From positions 15,253,453-15,317,452 of the forward strand of contig NC_064044.1 in the NCBI RefSeq assembly GCF_932526225.1: a DNA stretch of 64,000 nucleotides, in the 5' to 3' direction. Below the pieces are notes generated by a model. That model searched no databases. It had not been told where the DNA came from and saw only the letters and a program-made list of their open reading frames with translations. This DNA is from Nematostella vectensis. Its lineage: Eukaryota; Cnidaria; Anthozoa; Actiniaria; Edwardsiidae. How positions within the stretch are numbered: position 1 is the stretch's first letter; each line of letters begins with the position of its first letter. This document shows positions 11,716 to 23,830 of the stretch, piece by piece. Position numbers and translations under genes: made by a program.

Positions 11716-11793
11716 CGTGGTCCTCCGAGCTGGATTTGTGATCGAGAGCGGTTCAAGAGTTGAGATCGAGAAGTTTCAAACGTGCTGATCGCC

Positions 11794-12861
11794 ATGGCGG
11801 AACTCGCAAAAAAGAAGAAAGTCCGGGGAGCTCACAGAGGTGCAGCGACGAGACTAATACAGAAGGCACATGCCCTTTTAGATGGAGAAGAATCAGACGC
11901 CGAAGATGATTTAAGACAGATTTGCGGCAGTGCAAAGGAGAAGATCGCCACGCTGCGCGCGTTGGACGACGAGATTTTAGAACTCCTGGTTGAGGTGGAA
12001 GACGACGAAGATTTAGAAAAGTTCCTCGATGAAGGAGATGAGATGCGGGGGAAACTCCAAAAGATAGTATTCAAGATAGAAGAACTGTTATCTCAGAAAA
12101 CGATGAATACTAGTGCCCGAGGCTCAGTTACTTCAGTCGCCTCGAGCGAACACGAAAACAACCCCAAGGTGAGGGCTAGATTGCCTAAACTTGAAGTCAG
12201 AAAATTTGGAGGGAAGATTCAAGAATGGCCCGAGTTATGGGACTCGTTCGAGAGCGCTATTCATAACAATGAGTGTCTCTCGGACGCTGACAAGTTCGCC
12301 TATTTGAAGGGGCTTCTGCTAGATGAAGCGAAACCCACGATCACGGGCTTTGCAATGACGGCGGCGAACTATCACGCGGCAGTGGAATTGCTACGAAAAA
12401 GGTATGGGAAACCCGAAGTTATTCAAAGGCCACACATTACCGACCTTTTAAACCTCTCGCCCGTGTTTACTGATGGAGACTTGGTGAGGCTGAGGCGATT
12501 TCTTGATACGACCGAAACGCATTACCGCGGATTACAAGCGCTGAAGGTAAACGAAAGTATATACTCGGGAATCGTGGTGCCGGCGTTGATCCAAAAATTG
12601 CCTAACACATTCCGATTGACAATTACACGTGGACACCCGGACTTCATGGCCTGGGGTATGGAGGAATTACTAGAACAGATCAGAGCTGAGGGAAGAACAC
12701 AAAGTCTCGGCGGGAACGAACAAGAAACCGCAGGAGGGAACGGCCGTCAAATCATCAGCAAGCTCGCTGGTTGTATCAAATGGACAGGGAACTTGTGTCT
12801 ATTGTCTCGGAAAACACAGCTCAGAGAAATGCGAGGGTATCAAGCTTCCTGGAGAGCGTAA
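11794..12861 (+). pseudogene. BEL/Pao gag (DUF1759-like), frameshifted near its zinc knuckles
   Basis: ATG at 11794 in a good context (GCCATGG). The N-terminal ~110 residues are charged and probably coiled. A DUF1759-like core follows, recognised by LPKLEVRKFGGKIQEWPELW and DKFAYLKGLL. The open frame ends at 12861, but the two CCHC-type knuckles (CVYCLGKHSSEKC and CFRCLRKNHRSFDC) are in the next frame at about 12788-12934. A frameshift near 12770-12790 therefore separates them from the main frame. The retroviral-type protease that should follow is absent. Confidence 0.85.
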
Positions 12862-12944
12862 GAAGCTACTTATTAGGTATGCTAGATGTTTTAGATGCTT
12901 AAGAAAGAATCACAGATCGTTTGATTGTAGATCTAAAGACAACA

Positions 12945-15922
12945 GTGTTGTTGAGATTCCGTCTACACAGGATAGCTTTGACAGCGGACATAGAAAAGGC
13001 TTTCTTGAACATCGAGGTGGACCTGGAGGACAGAGATTGCTTGCGATTCCTGTTCCCTGAGGATCCGAGAAAGGAAGATTCGGTCATCAAGGTATACCGG
13101 TTTTGTAGAGTGGTATTCGGTCTAAACGCCTCGCCTTTTCTGTTAAATGGAACCTTGAGGCAGCACTTAATGAAGTTTCAAGAGATTGACCCTAGGTTTG
13201 TAGATACTTTAGTTCAAAGCTTCTATGTAGACGACCTTGTCACTGGCAGCCGCTCCCCAGAGGAAGCGTTTGAGTTGTTCCACAAGTCTAAAGAGAGACT
13301 TGCAAAGGGCGGGTTCAACTTACGCAAATGGAACACAAACGACTGCGAGCTCCAGGGTAAGTTGAATGGTGACGCACACAGTAGTGATACACAGACCGAG
13401 ACAGGGAATAGTCAGGGTGCGAACTGTGAGAATGGGGTACAAAGGGTGTTAGGTCTACCCTGGGATAGGAAGAGAGACATCATAGGGATAGCGTTTCAGG
13501 GTATCTATGACAAGGCCCAGCAGCTAAATGCAACCAAGCGGAATGTGCTGAGTGTTCTCGCAGGTATGTTTGACCCACTAGGATTGGTAAGTCCAATAAC
13601 GGTAGCAGCGAGAATTTTGTTCCAGACCCTATGCCGAACAACCGAGTTGACCTGGGACGAGGAGTTGACAGGGGAAGTTAGAAAACAATGGGAGGCCTGG
13701 GTCGAGGACCTGGAGAGGGTGGTGAGTATTGACCTTCCTAGGTGTGTACTTCAAACATTCAATGGCAAGGTAGAAATCCATGGATTCGCAGACGCTAGTC
13801 ACAAGGCATACTGTACAGTCGTCTATCTTGCGTACGACGAGGGGGAGAGAGGCAGGTAAGATTGCTCTGCAGCAAAACACGGGTAGCCCCTCTAAAGGAT
13901 TTGTCAATCCCTAGACTAGAATTAATGGCTGCGTTGATTCTTGCGCGCCTTGTGCACAATGTTAAAGAGGCTCTAGGTGACCTAGTAGAGGTAGGAAGGC
14001 AGCTATACTGGTCAGACAGCATGACAGTGTTATACTGGTTAGAAAACAAAGGCGAATGGAAACAGTTCGTGCGACACCGAGTGGATGAGATCTTGCGCCT
14101 AACCGAAGAAGGTGAGTGGAAACACTGTCCAGGTGAACAGAACCCAGCTGACATTGGGTCACGAGGTGCCCTAGCCTCTAAGCTTAAGAGCAGTACGCTA
14201 TGGTGGAACGGACCATCATGGCTCTCCGAGACCGAGAAAGGATGGCCTAAAACTGAGATAAGGAAAACCACTGCTGGGGCTGAGGAAGAGAAGAGTACAG
14301 TATGTATGGTTGTCAATAACGAGAGACAGGCTGAAGACATCTCTGCAGTGATTGATATCAACAGGTTTTGTGATTGCGGTAAGTTGTTCAGAGTGACTGC
14401 GTACGTCCACAGGTTTGTACACAATGTTAAAACGGACAAGGCACACAGGAAGACCGGTCGACTGTCGAGTGGAGAGATTGATAGCGCAGAGCTGCTGTGG
14501 ATTAAGTCAGCACAGTTAGATGTGAATGAAGGAAAGGGATATAAGCAACTAACCCACCAGCTAGGATTAGTAGAAGTGTCAGGACTGCTTAGATGCCGAG
14601 GGAGACTGGGTAATTCTGAGCTCGAGGCAGATGCTCGGATGCCTATAATACTACCTAGACAACATAGGTTGACAGAGATGCTCATATTAGACTGTCACAG
14701 AAAGTTCCATCACTGTGGCGTTAGAGGTACTTTAACTCAGTTACGGACGAGGTACTGGGTGCCACAAGGGAGACAAGTAGTGAAAGGACTCCTTCGTAGG
14801 TCTGTCACGTGTAGAAGATTAGAGGGAAGGGCCTACGCGGCACCTCCAGAGGCAGACTTGCCAGACTTTAGAGTGCGACATGCAGAACCATTCTCTAAGG
14901 TGGGAGTAGATTTCGCAGGCCCACTCTATTACAAAGGTAATACAGGGATGCAGAAAGCTTATGTAGCGCTTTTCTCGTGCTGTGTGACGCGAGCCTTGCA
15001 CTTAGATTTAGTGGAAGATTTAGAGGAAACCACCTTTAGAAGGTGCCTTAGGCGGTTTGCAGCTAGAAGAGGAGCTCCGACTCTGATAGTGTCAGACAAC
15101 GCCAAGACATTCAAAGTCACAGCCCAGGCATTACAGAGGTTGTATGATCACCCAGAAGTACAGGCTTACCTAGAGACCCACAGAATAACATGGAGGTTTA
15201 ATCTAGAGAAGGCCCCATGGTGGGGAGGGTTTTACGAAAGGATGGTTGGTAGCGTTAAGAGATGTTTGAGGAAGACCCTTGGTGAAGCTCGGCTGACATT
15301 TGACGAGCTACTGACAGTTTTAATTGAAGTAGAGAGCACCCTTTATGACAGGCCACTGACATACGTGTACAATGAGATAGGAGACGAGGCACTTACGCCA
15401 GCCCATCTTATGTATGGTAGACGCTTACATAGTTTGCCCGATGAGGTAGTAGAACCGGATGATGTTCGTGATGGAGACCACAATAGTAGGATCAAGTATC
15501 TCAGTGCTAAGCTGTCTCATTTCTGGAAGAGATGGAGTGGAGAGTACTTGACCAGTCTAAGGGAATTCCACTGTGCTCATCGAGATAACGAGCACAGGGA
15601 GACCGTGCAAGTGGGAGACGTAGTGACCGTGCATGACGACGGTAGTAAGCGGAACCAGTGGAAAATAGCCGTAGTGGAGCAGTTGATTAAAGGTAGAGAT
15701 GACATAGTGAGAGGAGCTAGAGTAAGACTTGTTACGAAAGGCAAGCCGCAACGGCTAGACCGACCAGTCCAGCGACTGTACCCCATAGAGGTTAGATGCG
15801 CAGACGCAACACATGGCACGCGAGCAAACAGCGGAGGGAATGTGCAAGCCAGAGCCCGGTCTACGCGAGCAGCAGCGTTGCGCGCGCGGGATAAGATAGC
15901 GATCGGGGCTGTGCTTGACTAA
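12945..15922 (+). pseudogene. BEL/Pao pol remnant: RT, RNase H, integrase
   Basis: The RT begins abruptly at motif A (LTADIEKAFLNI) without its upstream fingers, directly after the gag knuckles. The catalytic YVDDLVTGS box is near 13227-13253. The frame stops at 13859 and continues shifted from 13862 with the RNase H-like region (LSIPRLELMAALI, WSDSMTVLYWL). An integrase zinc-binding segment (H-x3-H...C, about 14690-14820), the integrase core (GVDFAGPLY, IVSDNAKTF, WWGGFYERMVGSVKRCLRK) and a C-terminal DUF5641-like tail (VQVGDVVTVHDD) follow, with a stop at 15922. Defects: deletion of protease plus RT N-terminus, and a one-base frameshift near 13855. It cannot be autonomous. Confidence 0.88.
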
Positions 15923-15943
15923 TAGAAGTCAAGGGGGGGAGTG

Positions 15944-16208
15944 TGTTCCGGAAGTTGAGCTCCTGAAGTAATTACATAGTCACTTACGTAGTTGTAGTTA
16001 ATTATTCATTGATTGTAATTGATTGTTATTTGATACTCATGGTATATAAGAACGGACATGCATTAGATCGGGGGGGGGGGGGTTGTGAAAGAGATTGTTA
16101 AGAGAGATTGCTACGAGATTGTTACCGAATATCGAAGAGATTGTGAAGAATAAAGAAGAGAAAACGGAGATCGTTCCCAGTGTCGTTTGGATAGATACAT
16201 TTCCAACA
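15944..16208 (+). repeat. BEL/Pao 3' LTR
   Basis: 265-bp LTR. It is longer than the 5' LTR because of an expanded G-run near 16070-16082 and an extra ~24 bp repeating GAGATTG-type sequence near 16097-16120. GTAAC follows at 16209-16213. Confidence 0.9.
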
Positions 16209-18224
16209 GTAACTGTACTGCGAAACTCCCGCCCTGTATTAAGAAAGTTACACACCCTACACCTTTTACCGCCACACTTACAAGAACCTCTTAAGAGTAC
16301 TATCCTCTTTAAGAGAGGAGTGCACCAACATATCCTTTAAACTCCTAGGTTTCCTATAAGCCACCATAGGTACCCTACCAATAGCACCCCTACATCTACT
16401 AGAAGATTCTAGAACTGGCTGTAAATTACGAAGAATACCAGGTAAATTAGGTAAAGCTGGATGAAAAGTGACTACAAAAGGTACACGATCATTCTTACCT
16501 TTACGCCTGTCTTTCAATGTGTCGTCCCTAGGAATACGTCTAACCCGGTCAACTTCCCTCCCCACAAACCTGCTGTCATAACCCCTATCAACTAAATAAC
16601 CTTGTAACTCTAATACCCTCTTTTCGAAAGAAGAGTCTTCCGAACATATCCTACGAATACGTAGTGCCTGCCCAAAAGGAATGCCTTTCTTACAAGCAGA
16701 CGCATGACAGGACGTATGAAAAAGATATTGATGCTTATCAGTTGGCTTACTATACAGATCTGTAGAGATAAAACTATCCCTAAGAGTAAGTGAAACATCC
16801 AAAAAATTCACCTGACTAGTAGAGCACTCAAACGTAAATTTTATAGTTCTATGTATAGAGTTCATGTGAGCCATAAACTCTCTCAGAGCGTCCTCACCTT
16901 CAGTCCAGATCATGAAAATGTCATCGATATACCTACGCCATAAATAAGGCTTAACTGGAGAAGAGTCTATGATTTCCTTTTCCACTTTAGCCATAAAAAG
17001 ATTAGCATATGATGGTGCCATTCTAGTACATATAGCCGTACCTTATACCTGTAAATAATGCTTCTTATTAAATACTAAGTTGTTATTCTCCAGGACAATG
17101 CCAGCTATGTCCACAAGGTCCTCAGTAGGAATATAATTACCTGTTAACTTACCACGTTTGTCCAAAGAGGCTTTAAGACCCTCCAATCCCTCATCATGGG
17201 GTAAGTGGGGGTAAAGCCCAACCACATCTGCTGTGACTAAGATAGCCCCCTGAGGTAAAGTTCCCATATCCCTCACTATATTAAGAAAATGTTTAGTATC
17301 CTTAATATGGGATGGTATAGATGGCACCAAATCCTTAATATGATAATCTACAAACTCGGATATCTTTTCAGTGCACGTATTACACCCCGATATGACTGGC
17401 CTACCTGGGTTACTCTTCTTATGTATTTTAGGAAGGAGATAAAAACGACCTACCCTGGGCTTACCATTGATGATAAGATAATCTAGAGTCTTATCATCTA
17501 TAAATCCATCAGCAGACAACTTACGTACCCTTCTATTTACTAGCTCCGTAATATACTGCGTGAGATCCTTGGTTTCCTTATATACCTCCTTGTCACTGAG
17601 CTGTCTTAGTACCTCTTGAATATACTTATCCTTATCCATGACCACAACCCCAGACCCCTTATCCGCCTCCTTTATAACTATATCCTTAGCATACCTTAAA
17701 TCCTTAAGAGCTCGGCGTTCATCCTGTGTCAAATTACTATAAATCTTACCTTGTTTGGTTGAAGATAAGATCTCTTCCTCCAAGGCTTTAGCGTACGCCT
17801 CTATAGCAATTTCGCGACCTTTTTCCGGACACCAAGATGATTTTTTTCTAAAAGCTGGGGTTTCCGAAAAATCTGCATCTACCGCATCCGGATCATAAAA
17901 AATTCTCTTAACCTTATACGCCTAACGAATTCATTAATATCCTTACGTAAAGCAAAAACACCCAACTTATTAGGAGTAGGACAAAGTTTAAGACCCTTAG
18001 AAAGAAAAGCAACCTCCCCACGGCTAAGTTCCCGGCTAGATAAATTAACAACTACGTTAAGACCCATAGTAGACTCCCCCACTGTACTAGTAACCGTATA
18101 AGTATTAATAGTTTCTGGAATAGACCCAGATAATGTTCTAATAATATTGTCCATACTGTGAGACTCGTGCTCTGCTCCTCCATCAACCATGTAGTCTTGC
18201 TCCTCACTATTCCAGTGTTATAGA

Positions 18225-18534
18225 GATGCAATTACTACGATAAAAATAAATATAAAACACACTAAAATTGCTAGTAATGATTTTACTCTTGTATATGGAT
18301 TAACATCCATGCCATGAACAGTTTTTGATAGGATGCCACGCCCAAGTTTGGGTACTTACAGTTTTACAGGCATGTTTCATTTAGCAAACGATTTTTCATA
18401 TAATATGGCGAGGTTGGAAAACATTTAAACGGAGCTTTGTCATCGGGGATCTGTTTATTAACAATACATTCAACTCATAACGAGTTTCCCCTTAATCAAC
18501 CCAAGCAAACCGTCGGTTTCACGTGACCCAGTAA
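18225..18534. other. Sequence between the PLE end and the outer inverted-repeat arm
   Basis: Presumably the interior of the element that the PLE entered. It contains a third partial copy of the arm sequence at about 18328-18390. No ORF of interest. Confidence 0.4.
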
Positions 18535-18613
18535 ATCCTGGAAGTACTTGTTTTTGGGCGTGGCATCCTATCTAGAATTACTCGTGATGCAAAGATCTAT
18601 CACCCTGCCAAAT
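18535..18613. repeat. Right arm of the inverted repeat flanking the nested retroelements
   Basis: Inverted counterpart of 10652-10745. Similarity stops near TTTGGCAGG at both outer edges, which probably marks the element end. Confidence 0.6.
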
Positions 18614-18798
18614 TTCATTACCCTACTAATAATTTGAACAATTCAGCAGAAATTCTGCACCATTTTCCTGTACTATCTGTACCTGTCCCTTGTCAAGTCT
18701 CTCGATCTACTTCCGTTGGTCTACGACCGAGAGGTGAAAGACCTAATCTTTTTTTATGAAGTGTAACTTCGAAATGACTGACCTGAATTTTCAATCTT

Positions 18799-19083
18799 TT
18801 GTCACTTGTAAATCATAATCGTACTCTTAACCTCAAACCAACCTTAACTTTTATATCTCCGGCGCTTTGCAGAACAACTACGTTTCAAGCATCTTATATC
18901 AATCGTATTGTAAAACCATTAAATCTAGTAACTTTAACTCAGCTCATCAGTAAGTTCTCTAGCCTACTCGCACTTGATTTTTTCCTAAAGAATCACTATC
19001 AGGCCCTACTTGCCAATGTATTCAACAAAGACTTAACCTGTACATGGTCCACCGCGAGTGACTGTGGCTGCCACCACAGTTAG
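18799..19083 (+). pseudogene. 3' end of a CR1/L2-type non-LTR retrotransposon
   Basis: The reading frame ends with SYINRIVKPLNLVTLTQLIS, then FFLKNHYQALLANVF, and a CTW...C.C tail. This is the pattern that closes ORF2 in CR1/L2-like LINEs (SYFNRIVxLWN...FK..L..HY...CTW...C.C). A 3' untranslated tract follows (19084-19200). Only the C-terminal end remains; upstream sequence does not show the RT. Confidence 0.65.
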
Positions 19084-19294
19084 TTTTTATATTCTATTTC
19101 CAATTTGTTTATTTGGGGGGTACGTAGTGCATGGGCCTCGTACCCGTTTACGTATGACCCCACTGGGCATCCAGTTTGCTAATAAAACTGTAGAAGACAA
19201 TTCTAGTAATCAGTATAACACTCTTGTGTTTTCTTGAGGTTTTACACCAGCCTTGCTTGCATTTGCACCGCACAATTTGTAGCAGCGATCCATG

Positions 19295-20230
19295 TCATTC
19301 CCAGAAATAAGAGACAACATGGCCGCCACGCATGCGTAAGAGTGCACATACAATGTCAAAATGGCTGCCATTTATTATAAGGAAATGCGAGGAGACATCA
19401 CAATTTATCAAATTTTCTCGTTTCAGAGATTTTGGGCTCACGATGCAGGACTCGAAAAAAAAAACCTTGCCATTCGAGTGATACACTTTGCGTTCAATTG
19501 ATGCCAGAGAAAGCCCTATAATTGTTCCTTGGACATTGCACTTTTGTTCGCTTGAGAGCATACAATCCTCCATACATTCTCTGTAATTTCATTGAAATCG
19601 GGCATAAAAGTAGTCGTTTAAAAGGTTGAACTGTTTGCCGCATCACAGGTGCAGGACTCGAAATTGGTAAATCGACTGTCCTTCCATCAAATTGGCCAAT
19701 AAAATAGGCAGTTGCGCCTTCCAATTTTGTTCCCGAAGAAATAACATTTGATGTAGTTATGCCTAGTTCAGGAACCATTATTGTTGTCTTTAAGATACAG
19801 ACTGAAGCAAGGAAAACGGTGCGCTCCGCAAGAACAACTTCTCTCCATTTGTCCGGTCTCCATTTTGTTTTAAAACGGCCCCACGGCTTTCTGGGAAAGA
19901 CACAGGGGAACCATAAGGCCTTTCTAAAATACATTTTTTTTAAATTTGCGCATATAATGTTTTCCAACCTCAGCAAGACTGCCGCACATCCATTAACATT
20001 GGACGTATCAAATCAGAGATGCCCCTTGCACGTTTAAATACCGCTAATACTACTTTTATTTGGAATTTTAGTCAACCTGATTAAAAACTTCTAGTGTAAC
20101 AACAAAAGGGAAGCCCCTGTGCTGGCCGGAATCTTGTTTTTATTTGTGATACCGCTGTTATTCCTCGCGGGCCTAGCAAAATGTGAGCCCAGAGAAACCG
20201 CTGGCTAATGTCCCTTATTTCTGGGAATGT
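19295..20230. mobile_element. Possible TIR element with a 160-codon minus-strand ORF
   Basis: ATTCCCAGAAATAAGAGACA (about 19297-19316) is matched in inverted orientation at 20209-20228 with one difference. Inside is a minus-strand ORF (19976-19494, 160 codons) that I do not recognise. It overlaps a plus-strand ORF, so coding status is uncertain. The pair may be element ends or two copies of a dispersed repeat. Confidence 0.4.
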
Positions 20231-20932
20231 GCTGGAGTGTTCGCAATGGCCCATCCCCAATTCTTAGGTAAGAGACTTGGTAGGATAAGCTTGGTAGAAT
20301 GTTAGCAAGCTATGAAAAGCGGCAGCTGCATGTGTCGGGGGTAGGGAGTTGCCTCGGATTCTTTTTATGCCTTCGACGTATGCAGCTTTCGCTTGTCATA
20401 GTTTACGAACATTCTACCGGCTTCAACAGTGGAGAGGAGACTGTGATCTCCCTGTGAATTGGGGATGGGAATGTTCACAGGGAAAGCTTGTGCTAATGCG
20501 AACAGACTTGCCTCCAGCAAAAGGATGTAATGCGGTGCAAATGCAAATCGTGCAGCACCAGAAGATGAACCCGCAAGAAGAATGGTCTAGACTGTGGTGC
20601 GTAGTGTGGAGAGTGTAGAAGTCACAATTCTGGACTAATCGAGCTAGTGCTAGACGTTCAGTTTCATTAGAAGTGTAACTAGCTTTCTCTAGGCTGGTGT
20701 AAAACCTCAACTATAGTGGTCCTGATTACTGCTGTATTACATGTATTGAATAGGCTAGCTACTGAGTTGCTCCACATATAAGTTGTCTATCACTGAAGCG
20801 AAGAATGCAGAAATACGTTTGTGGAGAAAATGTTTGAAATAGAAATAAAACATGGAAATGCTTTATTTTGATACTCAAAATGTGTATTTAATTGTTTATG
20901 GCAAATTACCTTCGAAATTATCTGATTCAAAC
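20231..20932. other. Intergenic, no gene seen
   Basis: Short overlapping ORFs on both strands (20349-20710) have no recognisable domain. No repeat structure noted. Confidence 0.35.
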
Positions 20933-21585
20933 CAGGGGCTCATAAGTAGGGGCAATCAACTTCCCCATGTTCTGGTACTACATAGGTGGACTTTAGAAGC
21001 ACACTAGCATACACACATTGGCACCAGTCGGGCCAAGACGGGACGCTAGCACAGTCTATTACCGAGTCCTAATAAGGACGAAACAGCTGTCCATGGTTGC
21101 CGAACTGCACGGGTAATAGGCTGTGCTAGCGTCCCGTCTTGGCCCGACTGGTGCCAATGTGTGTATGCTAGTGTGCTTTTAAAGTCCACTATATAGGTGT
21201 CACGGCGTTTCCTAGGATGAGGCTATTTTTAGACGCGCGGATGAGCCAATCAGATTCAACCTTTGTGTTGACGTTTTGGCTGAGCTCAACTGCACGCGTA
21301 GTCACAGACAAAAAGCTATGTTCTCTCTTCGGTACTTTGACTTTTTGTTGCTGTCTTTAATATGAATACAAACCTACCTATGACTTTAAATTCTAGCTTG
21401 CAATTATTTTGGTAAACAAACAAAACCGACGGATGATAGATAAAATATATTCTTCCTAACTGCAATTTGCGCGTGCAGCCTCACGTCACTCGCGCGCGCG
21501 ACCAACCTTAAAGTAGTTGATTGGCCCGTTCGTGCGCGCGCGTAATAATACAGATGATTGCCCCTACTATACTTATGAGCCCCTG
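20933..21585. mobile_element. hAT-like MITE with an internal long hairpin
   Basis: The ends are inverted copies of CAGGGGCTCATAAGTA followed by TAGGGGCAATCA. CAGGG-type termini are common in hAT elements. Flanks TTCAAAC and TTCAGAC could be a diverged target duplication. Within it a second inverted repeat (20986-21063 with 21113-21189, starting GTGGACTTT and ending AAAGTCCAC) forms a near-perfect hairpin of about 77 bp per arm. There is no transposase ORF. Confidence 0.7.
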
Positions 21586-23689
21586 TTCAGACATATTTTC
21601 AATGTTTTTTGGGTTTTTGATGCGGGTACCCTGTGTTTTTTGGAATACAGAAATATTGGAAAAAGATATAAAACAGGGGCAATTTGCTTTGTTTAGCTAT
21701 CCAAACTGCGTCTTAAATCAACTTTGACCAAAGGCCTTTTAAATGTACTGATTGAGACGTGTATTTTACTTTTTTTTTAGTTTTTAGAGACGCGGGTACC
21801 CTGTGGTTTTGCTCAAAATCACATATTTCAGGATATTCCACCAAAGGGATTTTTTTTGGGAATTTTAGTATGTTAACTAAGTTGTATCACGTGTTCAAAA
21901 TCCGCTGAGTGAAATTCTATTGCAATTAGTTCCACCTTAGCCTGCGTGCAGCCGGAAATTCCTGTACGCAGGCTATTCCAACTGGGCCATAAAAATTTCA
22001 TAAATTGACTGGACTAGTTGCCCAATCAAGCGGAAATAGAAACCGATCGATGGAAGTAAAATCCAGCGTTGTTCACTCAAGCGGAAATAGAAACCAATCG
22101 ACGGAAGTAATTCCAGCGAAGGTATGACCACCCGTCTCGCTGGCGAATAAGCACTCGAATAACCCCAAAAAAACCGACACGTGCGTGAAACCGCACCTTA
22201 GCAAGGAAATCTGTTCAACACAGGAAGCCCGCATAGCTATTTTTTAATCACCCATTTAGAGACGCCTGCTGAGGAGGCTAGATCCATCCCACGATCTCAA
22301 TATCGAAAACAAGTGATAGAAAGCTAGATTGTCAAGCCTGAAGACACAATTCTGAGCGCTACTCTAAACACAACGCTAGCTTTTACTTTCAACAACCGAG
22401 CTCTACAAATTCGGCCCACTCTCCCCGGGCAAGCACGTTATCTCCATGGTAACATCAATCAATGTTACATAGATAAAAAGGTCTTACGTCGAGCAGCCAG
22501 TGCCGGAAAACATAAGACTAGTTCCAGTACCGCGCGGTTAAACCAGCCTTTTTGTTTTGAAATGGCGGCTTTTTACCGGCGAACTGTCACATTTTGGCGA
22601 ATGCTAAGAAAACTAGACCAAACCTAAGGCTATAATTTTCTTTATGACTCCCTCATTATCACACAAATCTGTCATCTTTTGTACAGTATGGTTTTAATGC
22701 TGTACAGTTAGTCAAATCAGCGCCTGAAAGCAGCCTTTCGTACCTTTTCGCGAACGATTCAACACTACGATTGTGTTTGTTTTTCGCCAGAGCACGCGCA
22801 TGCGCATACGTTATTCAGCACTGTCCGTCGAGCCCCGCTTGAACTGGCGTAGCTGTAGCGCGTGCACGTATTATGCTCCAAAAACGACACTTTTAACTAG
22901 AGGTTTTTGGCTTTGTTTGAAAGTTACCTAGTCCTTTTTTTGTCATAATGCCGTTCTTTAGGCGGGATTTTTTTTAGCGAGAAAATGAAACGGTAGTGGG
23001 AGGGTGGGATTTTTTTTTTTTTTGCTTGAACAAGAGATTACCGTCTCTACCCGTGTAGGGGTTTTTTTTCCTCTCGTTCCCAGACTGTATAACCGTCGGC
23101 TGTTCAGTGTTCAATCTTCACGGACAAAACGGTCATCAACTGATTTGAATTATTGATTTCTCCGCTGCTTCCTGCTGACATTTACGAGCTTATGTGGATT
23201 TCATCACATTCACGGTGTGGGTACATCTTTGGAGCACAGTTCTAGGTCGGTCGTTTGACGACACGGTGCATTTTTGTAAAGAAAATCGTCTTTGAGCGAA
23301 GCTGGTCGTGAGCGAGTCTTCACATGTTGAGTGAGGTACAGGTGACCGAATTTCACGAAACTTCACAGAGGTAATTAAAATGATCACTTCTAACCGCTTG
23401 GTGAGTTTCGTGTGTTTTTATTAAGAATTTCCCACAAAAACCACTGTGAGCTTAGGCTCCCTGTGATTAGAATAGAAAAAGGGCGGGTTTTTTTTCCAGC
23501 GTAACCATTCCGGAATAGAATGAGGGCCATTCTATCAATTCTGCTACCTTTAGCAGAATGCCCCGAATGCCATTCTGAACATTCTCTACCAACCATTCCC
23601 ATTCCATAATGATATGTAAAAAACGCGCCCTAATTATGGTTGCATGTAACAAGGCTCAGATGTTTTAAGACGTCGTTGACGTATAGATT
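21586..23689. other. Intergenic, short local duplications only
   Basis: No gene recognised. A 51-bp local duplication starts at 22030 and 22081 (GCGGAAATAGAAACC). GCGGGTACCCTGTG occurs twice (about 21622 and 21792). Several T-runs are present near 22970-23070. Confidence 0.4.
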
Positions 23690-23830
23690 ACACAATACTG
23701 AACCCAACATTGATCCCTGAGGTACACCGAAACACACGTCCACCGATCTTATCGTCAATTTACACAAACTGCTTAAGTTCTGTTATATAGCTAGTGACCC
23801 ATACATCAGAAGGGCCTCGAAAAACCAAGA
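23690..23830 (-). pseudogene. Non-LTR retrotransposon RT fragment
   Basis: On the minus strand the frame shows SYITELKQFV and, after a frame change, GVPQGSMLGSVLCNLYVNDV. This is the RT region around the conserved GVPQGS-LGP-LF-YIND block of non-LTR retrotransposons. It is a short broken fragment. Confidence 0.7.

Larger units (their letters stand above)
11477..16208 (+). mobile_element. BEL/Pao LTR retrotransposon, internally deleted
   Basis: Two LTRs (11477-11715 and 15944-16208), starting TGTTCCGG and ending CCAACA, are flanked by the exact 5-bp duplication GTAAC (11472-11476 and 16209-16213). A primer-binding-site candidate starting TGG is at 11718, two bases after the 5' LTR. A polypurine tract (AAGGGGGGGAG) precedes the 3' LTR. 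Internal order is gag (DUF1759 type, zinc knuckles), RT, RNase H-like region, integrase zinc-binding and core, and a C-terminal DUF5641-like segment: the BEL/Pao order. The internal region is only about 4.2 kb because the protease and the N-terminal part of RT are missing. The LTRs are near-identical apart from a G-run, a ~24-bp insertion and a 2-bp difference, so insertion was fairly recent. Confidence 0.93.
10891..18212 (-). pseudogene. Penelope-like retroelement (RT plus GIY-YIG), split by a BEL element
   Basis: Minus-strand Penelope-like element bounded by a 12-bp direct repeat. Subtracting the nested BEL insertion (11477-16208 plus one 5-bp duplication) leaves about 2.6 kb. From its 5' end: an N-terminal region (18190-17879) with the segment FLSKGLKLCPTPNKLGVFAL; reverse transcriptase (17783-17043) with VVMDKDKY, GRPVISGC and LVTADVVGLYPHLPHDEG; then RT palm and thumb (17021-16278) with RRYIDDIFMIW and VNFLDVSLTL. 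A Cys cluster (CKCGG...CRVC) follows near 16260-16230. Beyond the BEL insertion, the GIY-YIG part resumes at 11476, with VVYLITC and LCSKQYVGST near 11430-11380. Breaks seen: at least one stop between the two RT blocks (about 17042), frameshifts near 17800-17880 and 16280, a frameshift inside the GIY-YIG part, and the BEL insertion. It is a dead copy. Confidence 0.9.

Noticed and set aside
13795-14685. 296-codon minus-strand ORF
   Set aside because: It is the antisense shadow of the BEL pol frame, which has clear RNase H and integrase motifs.
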